Shown here one piece after another: positions 55,228 through 64,000 of a stretch of DNA of 64,000 bases; position 1 is the stretch's first letter, and every line of letters starts with the position of its first letter. The notes under the pieces are model-generated. The model was not told the origin of the DNA, made no database searches, and saw only the letters and a program-made list of their open reading frames with translations. This stretch comes from Cherax quadricarinatus (taxonomy: Eukaryota; Arthropoda; Malacostraca; Decapoda; Parastacidae), in the NCBI RefSeq assembly GCF_038502225.1, contig NC_091292.1, forward strand, positions 49,277,143 through 49,341,142, written 5' to 3'. The position numbers and the translations under genes were made by a program.

Positions 55228-55436
55228 GGTAAGACACATATACAACAGTTAGGTATTTTTATTTCGAAACGTTTCGCCTACACAGTAGGCTTCTTCAGTC
55301 GAGTGCAGAAAAGCTGATAGAAGCAGAAGAGACTTGAAGACGATGTAATCAGTCCATCACCCTTGAAGTTTTGAGGTGCTCAGTCCCTCAGTCTGGAGAA
55401 GAGTATTGTTCCATAGTCTGAAACAATATGGAGTTG
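55228..55436 (-). mobile_element. Penelope-like terminal fragment
   Basis: About 210 bases, closely repeated at 63328-63540 in the same orientation. It carries the hammerhead-like core listed next. The end phrase ATATGGAGTTGAAGT is shared with 63527-63541. Confidence 0.65.
55262..55304 (-). ncRNA. Candidate minimal type I hammerhead ribozyme
   Basis: On the minus strand: CTGAAGA (55298-55292) fits the CUGANGA core, one unpaired A, stem II GCCTAC/GTAGGC (55290-55285 with 55281-55276) closed by a 3-nt loop, then GAAAC (55275-55271). Stem III is only AC/GT, and the cleavage-site base is U. Stem I TCGA pairs with TCGA before the core (4 bp). Hammerheads with very short stem III are known from Penelope-like element ends. 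The extra A before stem II and the short stems make activity uncertain. Confidence 0.5.
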
Positions 55437-57886
55437 AAGTATGTATGTATAATGTTCGCCAAGACCGTAGTTCTGGCACGGGTCTCAATCTTGCGATGAC
55501 CCGTCTCTGGCTCCCGAGGGAGAAAGGTTTCTACAATGATGCGACGTATGCTGCTCAAGCACTCTTCTGGTCAGTTCAACTGGTGCATCTCACAAGCGAC
55601 AACACCATATGTACTCCTACCTATGGACACTAGCGAGGAGGAGGATATGTCGTTATCACAGGTAACAGCTTGTCTGGTTCGTTGACTCCATGGTACACTA
55701 GTGTGGCCGCAGTCATCTCTGGGTCCTCTTCGGGAGGGAATATCACTCCTAGTTGCCTGTGGAGTGTCTCAGTAACTTCGCACTCCAGAAGATAGTGTGT
55801 TAGGGGCCGCTGGACAACGTGCTGACAGTACTGGCACATCTCCTCCTCAGCCTTGTCTACCATCATCTTGGCTGTGGGAAAGCCCAAACGAAGCCGATGG
55901 ATGGCGGTACACTGCGCTCTGGACCAGCTTCTATCATGTGGAGCGGGTTCTCCCTGAGTCTCTGCTCGGTACCACTGTTGAAATGGAGTATCACCTAAGA
56001 CCTCTCCCATAAGTTTCATGGCTCTGGCAGCCACCAGTTTGGTCTGTCGTAGGGTGATTGGGACAGTAATCCCAACATGTGGATAGTTTGTTGCTGCCTT
56101 GGCAGCATCCTCTGCCGCCCCATTTTCCCGGATGCCAGCATGGCTGGGGATCCAGTTTAATGTCGATCCGTTATCCTGAACTTCTAAGGCTGTCATTATG
56201 CTCAGGATCGATGTGATGAGGTGAACATTGTCCTGTGGTTGAGGATTTGAGAGGGCATTGATTGCAGACGTGGAATCAACATGTATGACAGGTCGGAGTC
56301 GATGTCGTAGGGCATGTGGCAATGCCTGCTGAATCGCCACCAGGTCAGCTTGAAGGATCGTGCAGTGGTCAGGGAGTCGCCAGCTTTGTGTGTGACCATT
56401 GTGGTACAATCCAGCTGTTGCTCTCTTCCTGTCAGGGTCGACAGAACCATCTGTGAAATACACTGCACATGTGCCTCTCTCTGTCAGTGCCATGCTTGTC
56501 TCAGCATGATTGCTGAGGGTGTCTTGACTGCAGAGACGCTTAGAGATGGGTAGCTGCATGGTGCAAACATCGGCTGGATCTGGGCGCCAGGGAGGTGGTG
56601 GATGGTACCCAGCGACAGGAAGGTCACAACTCTTCTCAAGGAGTAGTTGTATAGGAAGCAGCTTCCGCCCAGCAGCGCAAAACGAACGAATCCAGGAGTA
56701 GTCCGTGAAGAGTTTGGGATCTTGTGTCATGGTTGTCAATATCCGTCTCCTTAGTGGGGTACCTTGCTGCCGGTGCAGAATTGTGGCCACTTTGCAGGCG
56801 TTTATGTATCTTACTCTGTCAGCCAAGGAAGGAAGCCGGGCCTCTCATCTGAGACATACTGTTTTGGTCCAGATGGGGGCCCCAAGCATAGTTCTTATCG
56901 CCTGATTTTGTACGACCTCCACCCTTTGCCTGCTCTGCGGGAAGAGATGAGCTAACGCCGGTGCACCGTAGTCAATGAGCGAGCGTATAGCTTGTATATA
57001 GTACAAGCGAAGTACATCTTTGCTTGCCCCTGCACGGTGCCTCGTCATGGCTCTCATGGCGTTGAGTCTGAGTAGAGCACGTGACCTGACATACTCGGCC
57101 TGTTTCTGAAAGGTCAGCTTTTTATCAATGTAGATTCCCAAGTACAGGTAGGAGCCTGTCCACTCTAGTTCTATATCCTGAATACGTAATCTATTCACAG
57201 GATCTGGTCCCTTGAACATCATTGCCGAGATCTTGAGGCCTAGTTCCTTGCAAGACTGAGTAATTAGGTCAAAAGCTCTCTGAGCCTGTCGTTCTAAATT
57301 ACCTTTCCCATTCACTACAAGTGCAAGATCATCAGCATTGCTGAGGAGCTGTGTACCACTATGAAAGGGAAGGCTCACAAGTTCCTGCATAAGGATGTTA
57401 AACAGGGTAGGACTGAGCACACCTCCTTGTGGCGTACTGTTTTCCAGGGTTTTAAAGGAAGAGTAGTGTCCCTGAAAGCTGACACAGGCCTGCCTGCCCC
57501 TAAGGTAGGACTCTATCTTGGCCAGGAGGCGTCCTTTGATTCCCTTCCGAGCCAGTATTGCCAGAATTGCTGTGGGGCTGGCTAGCTCAAATGCCTTTTC
57601 AAGGTCGAGGTAGACGACGATACTAGGTTTTTTGTTACTATCAGCAATCTGGCTTAGTAGAGTGGTTGTGCACTCTGCTGCACCCACGCCTTTGGTGAAG
57701 CCAAATATGTGATGATGAGAGGGTCCAAGTTTCCATAGGAGGCGGTTTAACACCATCCTCTCAGCAGTCTTGGCTAAGCAGCTGGTCAGCGATATGGGTC
57801 TCATACTGCCTTGGTCCTTGGGCTTTGGAATTGGTACGATGGTAGCTTTCTTCCAAGCTGGTGGGAGTGTCCTGGCCCTCCACGAC
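55437..57886 (-). pseudogene. RNase H-bearing LINE, copy 2 (RT, RNase H, 3' UTR)
   Basis: Read from 57886: WKKATIVPIPKPKDQ, RPISLTSCLAKTAERMV, VYLDLEKAFE, STPQGGVLSPTLFN and the RT active site NADDLALV (Asn in place of the usual Tyr or Phe). The thumb region ends TKTVCLR at 56845. After a frameshift the frame 56826-55630 gives ADRVRYINACK, RNase H (YFTDGSVDPDRK, QADLVAIQQAL, VDSTSAIN, PSHAGIRENGAAEDA), and the C-terminal Cys/His cluster ([21 protein letters not shown]). The 3' UTR extends to 55437. The endonuclease half is missing. It is the best template for reading copy 1, which is split on the other strand. Confidence 0.87.
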
Positions 57887-58229
57887 TGGAGTTGAAGTAA
57901 CGAACGAACGAAAGTTCAGGTAAGATCCCAAATAGGATGAGCGGGGAAGACGGGACAGACGAAGAATAGTGCTGGAGAGGAGTGTTCTTAGTCGTAGAAA
58001 GAGCCAGGGCTTAACCCAGCAGCGAAGGCAATCGTGGGACAGATATTGAGAAGAGAAATTCAGGCTCTTCTGTTGGGACTCCGGTGGGGTGAGCGGGGAG
58101 GAAGGGACATGCAGCGTTTAGCGCTATAGAGGAATGTAGAACTGAGCCATGTCTTAACCCAAAAGCAAAGGCGAACGTGGGTCAGAGAATGGTACCTGTT
58201 ATAGAAGGTACCTGTCAGCGAATCCAAGG
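57887..58229 (-). other. 3' UTR and GTTC tail of Jockey-like LINE (3' half)
   Basis: Minus-strand 3' UTR following the stop at 58230. It ends in a short GTTC tandem (57899-57909) against the phrase GGAGTTGAAGT. The same 3' UTR recurs at 63540-63850. Confidence 0.75.
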
Positions 58230-59722
58230 TTATTTGTAAATAGGGTTAGGAGCAGGATCATGCAAGGAGTAGAAAAGGTTGTGTTGGTTTGTGGGTCTGC
58301 GAATGTCTTCGTCAAGGAGAGGGGTCCAGTAGTCATGTCGTGTATTAAGTTTGTCTATCTGTCTGTCACTGAGCGTCTTCCAGTACAGGCTCAGCGCAGG
58401 GATGTCTAACTGGGCATGGAGAGACTCGCTTGTGGCGAAGTCCTCCCATCTGACATCAAGCACACAGCGCAGCGCCTTGTTCTGGACACGCTGCAGTTTA
58501 AGTAAGTTTGTTTTTGCTGCAAGAGAGAGGGCTAGAGGAGAGTAAGTTATCAGAGGACGTATTAGAGATTTGCAGAGGTGTAGTTTGGTGCGTTGAGAGG
58601 CATGTTTCAGCTTGTAGAGGCCCGCAAAAGCCTTACTAGCTATTGCATGCCTTGAGTGAATGTGTCCGTGTAAACGAAGAAGGTAGTCAAGATTAACGCC
58701 AAGGACAGTGATAGGTTGTGTGATGGGGATGTAAGTGCGGGTGTCAGCTGTTCTTAGCTAGACAGGTAATGGATGATCACGTTTCCTGTAGTTAAAATAC
58801 GTAATGCTGGATTTAGCTGCATTGGTTTTGATCCTCCATTTTTGTTCCCAAATGACTATCCTGTCGACCTCATTTTGCGTTTTGTGTGTGAGTGTATCTA
58901 TTTTGGCATGAGTGATAAGTTGTGTAATGTCGTCTGCATAGGCTAGTGTGATGTAGTTGTGGTATACAGGTGTTGGAATGGCTTTAGTGTATAAAATGTA
59001 GAGGGTAGGGGAGAGGACAGATCCCTGGGGTACTCCGGCATTTAGTGTGAAGTAGTCAGAGTAACAGCCTTGGAATTTGATTCTCATGGTACGGCCGTCT
59101 AGGAAGTTGCAGAGAAGTTTACGAGTAGTGAGAGGCAGGTTAAAGTTAGTGCAGAGTTTGTACTTGAGCCCTTCGTGCCAGACAGTGTCAAAAACTTTTT
59201 CAACGTCTTTTGCAACCAGGGCTGTCCTGTTTCTTAGTTTTGTGTTTATGTGGATGTAGTTGAGAATGATGTTAATGGCATCCTGTGTGGATCTGTGTGT
59301 TCTGAAGCCAAACTGGCCATCAGAAAGTAGAGAATTGTGTTCCAGGTATCTGCGAAGTCGATGATTGATGAGTTTTTCAAAGAGTTTTCCTAAAGTTTCG
59401 AGGAGGCTGATAGGGCGATAGTTTCTAGGGTCAGAGTGGTCTTTATTGGGTTTAGGAAGGAGAATATCAGTAGCAGCTTTAAAAAGGGAAGGGAAGTATC
59501 CAGAGGCAAGGGAGGCATTGAGGAGGTTTGTGTAGGCAGTAATGATAGAGCCAGGAAGGTGTTTAAGGATAATATGGTTTAGGCCAGAGGCACCAGGGGC
59601 CTTGGGAGGAAGGTGTATGAGGAGAGTTTTAACGTCTGTGTTGGTGAAAGGAGTGTCAAGTTCTTGGGAGGAGGTAAGAGAGTCCAGATGGATGTGGCTG
59701 TCTGGTGTTGTTTCATTTGTGA
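58230..59722 (-). pseudogene. Jockey-like LINE ORF2, RT half
   Basis: The minus-strand frame is open from about 59722 without an [80 protein letters not shown] and the catalytic YADDITQL (about 58935). A stop follows at 58758-58760; the C-terminal part continues (SKAFAGLYKLKHASQRTK, LQRVQNKALR) and ends LHDPAPNPIYK at 58230. There is no RNase H. The preceding endonuclease and ORF1 are found on the opposite strand directly next to it (59723-62911), in an arrangement expected from inversion during insertion. Confidence 0.83.
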
Positions 59723-60098
59723 CTTAGCTCAAGTGGTGACGTGTGCTTAGCTAACACATCACTCACACATCGACGATCTCGCCTCTCTCGAATTACCCCG
59801 TATTGGGAGGGACTTCGCTTACAGTAGTGCTTGCTGGACCTTCGTCTTCCTCTCCACCATCAGGATTGGTGCGTCGGTGGTTGCCTACTCAAGGGCAGGA
59901 AGCCTGTTGCTGCCTGAATTCTCGCCACCACTCAGGATATACAGTGCTCCATCAAGCTACAGATCACCTCCTCAGTGTCCTGCGCCAGGCAAGTACGTGT
60001 GTCTACTTACACGTACTTGCCTAGCTGAGTACTCTCACTTTTTGGCCGATTGTTACCGCCAATTTCATTTCTCGTAATTAGACGTAATTAGACGAATT
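59723..60098 (+). promoter_or_regulatory. 5' UTR of the inverted LINE half, with hairpin
   Basis: About 375 bases before the ORF1 ATG. A perfect 13-bp stem (GGCAAGTACGTGT and complement, 59988-60021) with an 8-nt loop lies about 80 bases upstream of the start and may affect translation or packaging. No promoter is identified. Confidence 0.55.
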
Positions 60099-61684
60099 AT
60101 GCCTTCTTTGCCTTCCACTTGCCACCCCCCTTCCACTCTTCCCCAACCGCCCACACCTGCCTCTGCTTCTTCTAAATCCAATTCCTTCTCTCTAAACCTC
60201 AAATTCTCTAATCCTGATGCCACTATCTGTCCTGAAAATTTATTATATCAGATTACTGGTGCAACTCAGACTTCAAACTCCTTCTTGACAAACATTCCTA
60301 CGAAACGTATATCTCAACTGATACCAGACAAAAACTTCTCAACGCAGGCTTCACCATTATTTGGACTCCTGAGCACCGTGCCAAAAGCACAGTCATTGCT
60401 AAACACGTAGACTACTCTCTCCTGACAGCCTATGACACAGACAAAGAAGACTTAATAAAAGATATCAGTACTAAGAACAAAGTCTCTGTTGACGATATTT
60501 ACAGACCCATTCTCAAAATACGCTGTTCTACTCCTGCTGACGCCTCTACACTCTTCAGTCAAGGAATCTTTGCCAAGACCATCCCCATTCCTCCAAACAC
60601 ACTCTTCACGCTGAACTTCCACCCAATCACACAATGTCTTAAATGCTACAAATTCGGCCACGACAAAAACACATGCACATCTACACAAGTCTGCTCCAGA
60701 TGTTCAGCAACTGGCCACTTCTGGAATACTTGCAACCTCCCCCTTAAATGTTCTAACTGCAGCGGGTCACACACTGCAGTTGCAAATTCCTGCCCTTCTA
60801 GAAAGCACATTCTCTCCTCCCTCAGAGCAAACCAACCTCCCTCCCTCCCCAACCCCTTCCCTGCACCTCCCTCCCCTTCCATACCTCCCTCCCCTACCCC
60901 CAATGCCTGGGCCTCCCCACGCACTTGGTCTACCTCTTCTACTCTACACACATCAAACACCAACACACAGACTACAAGCACTTCTCCTTCTACACCTACA
61001 CCCACACTAGACTACAAAACTGTCAACTGGCCACTGCTGCCCACTCTGCGATGGTAATCTCTCAAGCTTAGCAATCAGACTACTCACATGTCCTTAACCT
61101 AATCTTGTCTGCTAACAATCTTCTCTCTTTAATTATCCCTCCTTCCTGCTTCTCTTCTAAGCCTCCTACAACCTCTCCCTCCTCCCTCTCTCCCACCTCC
61201 CACTTCCTACTCCCACCAGCTCTCCTCCTCCCATGCCCCTCTTCACTACTTCTACACCTCCCACCAACACCCCTACTACTGCTGCTACGACCACTCCTCC
61301 CCCACTTCCTTACCCTCTTCCTCATCCCCTTCCAAAGCTTCCACTTCCTCATCCCTTACCATAGCTTCCTCTTCCTCATCCCCTACCAAAGCTTCCACTT
61401 CCTCTGCATCCACCTTCGCCCACTCCTCCACTGCATCGAAAACTTCATCCAGGTCCAACTCCACCTCCTCCAGACAAAATCCACTCAAACCTAACCCTGC
61501 CCCAACTTCTGACAGACAGACCAAAGAACATAAAAACAGATCCATCTCTTCCTCCCCCTCAAGGAAACGGGTCCGTAGCACCTACAAACACACATCCACT
61601 GATGGCACCACTATCACGGGCTTTAATCCAAACTCCTCCCCCGACATTAACTTTGCTATGACGAAACCATTAAATCATGTTTAA
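60099..61684 (+). pseudogene. Jockey-like LINE ORF1 (Gag-like, three zinc knuckles)
   Basis: Starts MPSLPSTCHPPSTL in a Pro/Ser-rich head. After a frameshift near 60260 it continues with FKLLLDKHSYETYIST and an RRM-like stretch (IYRPILKIRC, IPPNTLFTLNF). Zinc knuckles lie at about 60635-60780: CLKCYKFGHDKNTC, CSRCSATGHFWNTC and a variant third. A long Pro/Ser/Thr-rich low-complexity tail follows, with a stop at about 61057 and further frame changes. The last part reads KRVRSTYKHTSTDG and ends at TAA 61682-61684. The ORF2 ATG (61677) lies inside this end, an 8-base overlap. ORF1 would bind the element RNA. Confidence 0.75.
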
Positions 61685-62911
61685 GGTGATTCAGTTCAAC
61701 GTACGTTCTTACTTTACAATTAGACACCTACTGGCCAAGCTCCTTGAAGCAGAGAGGCCAGATATTGTTTTGCTAAACAGTACCTGCCTCAAAGCCTCTC
61801 AACGTATCCGCCATTATGGTTATACTGCACTACAGTCCCCCTATGATCCCCACGATGGGGTTGCCATCCATGTCAAATCCAACATTAAAACACGAATTTC
61901 TCCCAATCCCTTTTATACACCAACACTGTCTTGCAGTCAGAATACACACCCACCTCGGCCCCTTTATCTTTTCCACCACCTATGCTCGCCAAAACACTAT
62001 TCTTAACATACACGACCTTTCCTTAGTCTTCAACTACACCAACACACCAACATACCTACTAGCTGATATGAATGCCAAACACACCGCCTTTCATCACACC
62101 AGTAACAACCAACTTGGTCACCAATTACTCAACTTCACAAACCACAAAAACCTAGTTCACCTCGGCCCAGACTTCAACACCTTCTACAATGACACTGGCG
62201 AAGGCAAACCCGACATCATTCTGGCAAACCGAGCCAGCTCTCTCTTTCAACACTACATATCATCTGGCCCTATTACAGGCTTTGATCACATTCCCATCAT
62301 CTTACACAACTCCAAATCTATCCTCATCCCAGCCAGACCTTCCTTCTGCTACAAGAACGCAGACTGGGATGCCTTCAAACAACACAGATAATACTAACCT
62401 CACCTATGACTACAACAAACCCATCTCTGACATTGACACTCAACTTGCTCTCATCCAAGACACCATTACACAAGCAGCCAACACCGCAATACCAAAGAAA
62501 ACCCACACCACTCGTTATTCCTTCAAACCCTCAATCAGAACAAGAAGACTAATTATCTGTTACCACAACTGCTTTCTCTACAACACACAGATTTAATCAA
62601 GTCCGATTAGATCTCACTTACCTCAGAAACAACATTCTACAAAGTCTAGACCAAGACCACAACAATCACTGGTCACAGCTCATACTACATGCCAACAAAC
62701 AGCGCATCAAAAACACCAAAGCCTTCTGGAACTTTATTAAAAAAATCAGAGGCACCACTCCCACCAACAAATTCAAACACATCACCCACAACAACACACA
62801 TATCTCAGACCCGCAGTCTGCTACTAACATCTTCAAACACATCTGGGAGAACATCTTGCACCCTCACCCACCCCACCCTAACGCTATTCAACACATTCAG
62901 AACATAGAACA
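61677..62911 (+). pseudogene. Jockey-like LINE ORF2, endonuclease half
   Basis: Starts MFKVIQFNVRSY (metal-binding Asn). The usual Glu box NET is changed to NST, then GVAIHVKSN. After a frameshift near 61920 it continues with YLLADMNAKHTAF (catalytic Asp and Asn), KPDIILANRAS and FDHIPII, where the usual form is SDH. A stop follows at 62389-62391, then the linker in other frames (HANKQRIKNTKAFWNFIKKI) to about 62911. The RT that should follow is absent on this strand and is found inverted at 58230-59722. Altered catalytic residues and several breaks indicate an inactive copy. Confidence 0.8.
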
Positions 62912-63539
62912 CTGGTGTTGAAGTTAGGTTAGGTTAGGTAAGGTTCGTCAGGAAACCGGACAAATGTTTCCTGACGCGGGTCTTAGTTAGATGATGACCA
63001 GCCTTTGGAGCTTTTGGTCATCTGACCGAGGCCTTCCGCTGGCATACCCGTCCACCCCTTTAAAAATTATGGTCATTTATAACCATTGTTATATATGTAT
63101 GGAGTTGAAGTGACAGGACGAGCCTTATATACCGCCAGGAGGTGAGATGTAGGCCACTAGTAGAGGTAAAAATGCAGTCGTTGGGAGGTCACGTTCCTCT
63201 CAAATCCAGCCATTCTCACTAGTAGAAGTTGTCCAAGTTGATTTCAGGTCTGTACCAAGATATCCTTGTGTTGCAGTGTCTGACAGAGTGAACATTAAAA
63301 TGGTATAAAATACCAACAGGTTTTTAGGTAAGACACATATGCAACAGTTAGGTATCTTTATTTCGAATCGTTTCGACTACACAGTAGGCTTCTTCAGTCA
63401 AGTACAGAAAAGTTGATAGAAGCAGAAGAGACTTGAAGACGATGTAATCAGTCCATCACCCATGAAGTTTTGAGGTGGTCAGTCCCTCAGTCTGGAAAAG
63501 AGCATTGTTCCATAGTCTGAAACAATATGGAGTTGAAGT
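62912..63539 (-). mobile_element. Penelope-like sequence with hammerhead-like motif
   Basis: Bounded by two copies of TATGGAGTTGAAGT (about 63099 and 63529). Bases 63328-63540 match 55228-55443. A short GTTAGG tandem lies at 62925-62940. On the minus strand the core CTGAAGA (63397-63391), stem GCCTAC/GTAGTC and GAAAC (63374-63370) parallels the candidate ribozyme at 55262-55304 with one G-U pair. No protein domain was recognised. Confidence 0.6.
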
Positions 63540-64000
63540 GAACGAACGAACAAACGAACGAGCGAACGAACGAACGAACAAGTTCAGGTAAGATCCCAAA
63601 TGGGATGAGCAGGGAAGAAGGGACAGACGAAGAATAGCTCAGGAGAGGAGTGTTCTTAGTCGTAGAAATAGAGCCAGGGCTTAACCAAGCAGCTAAGGCG
63701 TGGGACAGATATTGATAACAGAATTTCAGGCTTTTCTTTTGGGACTCCGGTGGGATAAGCGGGGAAGACGGGACAGGCGAAGATTAGCTAAAGCGAAAGT
63801 GGGTCAGAGAATGAACAGCTCAAGGTACCTGCCAGTGAATCCAAGGTTATTTGTAAATAGGATTAGGAGCAGGATCATACAAAGAGTAGAAAAGGTTGTG
63901 TTGGTTTGTGGGTCTGCGAATGTCTTCGTCAAGGAGAGGGGTCCAGTAGTCATGTCGCGTCTCAAGTTTGTCTGTCTGTCACTGAGCGTCTTCCAATACA
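63540..64000 (-). mobile_element. Jockey-like LINE, second copy, 3' end (continues past the window)
   Basis: Matches 57899-58380 on the same strand: GTTC tandem tail (63540-63580, longer than in the first copy), 3' UTR, and the ORF2 C-terminus (LHDPAPNP region near 63860 and beyond). The remainder lies outside the window. Inserted at the same GGAGTTGAAGT phrase as the first copy. Confidence 0.8.

Noticed and set aside
62920..62942. Telomere-like TTAGG repeat
   Set aside because: Only about three units within Penelope-flanking DNA; too short to mean an interstitial telomere.

Overview
This window looks like repeat-dense, probably intergenic DNA from a large arthropod genome. A decapod crustacean is most likely. 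That rests on recognising a tRNA-derived SINE joined to (AT)n, a TIR element set in (TA)n, CR1-type LINEs with a TTCTTATG-type tail, and many Penelope-like ends; no database search was possible. I found no convincing host protein-coding gene. Nearly every real open frame is a retroelement frame, usually broken by stops or frameshifts. A 100-base N run at 9365-9464 is an assembly gap.

Layout, left half. 1-3379 is a BEL/Pao pol (RT, RNase H, integrase, DUF5641-like end) followed by a polypurine tract and probable LTR. 4440-5690 is a Ty3/gypsy RT-RNase H relic. 5690-9364 is the LTR end, 2.4-kb leader and gag of a second LTR family. After the gap, an antisense CR1 copy (9465-9946 and 14209-15000) is split by a nearly full-length sense CR1 (9947-14208) carrying an SGNH-esterase ORF1 and an EN-RT ORF2. 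15005-16625 holds Penelope-like ends and three copies of a TIR element in (TA)n. 16626-17940 is an RTE-like LINE, followed by a SINE at 18033-18262. A 32-bp minisatellite (18263-20676 and 25912-31117, about 7.6 kb) is interrupted by a 5.2-kb LTR element (20677-25911) that is flanked by a 4-bp target duplication and related to the one at 5690.

Layout, right half. 31118-32306 is an antisense LINE fragment. Two copies of one Ty3/gypsy-type family follow. Copy A (32307-34500) is cut off within gag. Copy B (35779-44050) has two LTRs, a 5-bp target duplication, and the unusual pol order protease, integrase, RT, RNase H (Gmr1-like). Copy B's 5' LTR contains a nested Penelope-like element (36095-37454) and a short LINE scrap. 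44051-57886 is a mosaic of CR1 copies, two copies of an RNase H-bearing LINE in opposite orientations, and Penelope ends with hammerhead-like motifs. 57887-62911 is a LINE whose 5' half lies inverted against its 3' half, a twin-priming-like arrangement. 62912-64000 holds Penelope-like sequence and another 3' end of that LINE.

The coding modules do not form a cellular pathway. They are competing mobile elements whose nesting gives an insertion order: minisatellite before LTR element; antisense CR1 before sense CR1; Gmr1-like LTR before Penelope and the LINE scrap; RNase H LINE before the CR1/Penelope cluster. Most exact boundaries come from comparing copies inside this window. Family names come from remembered motifs and remain to be confirmed by search.
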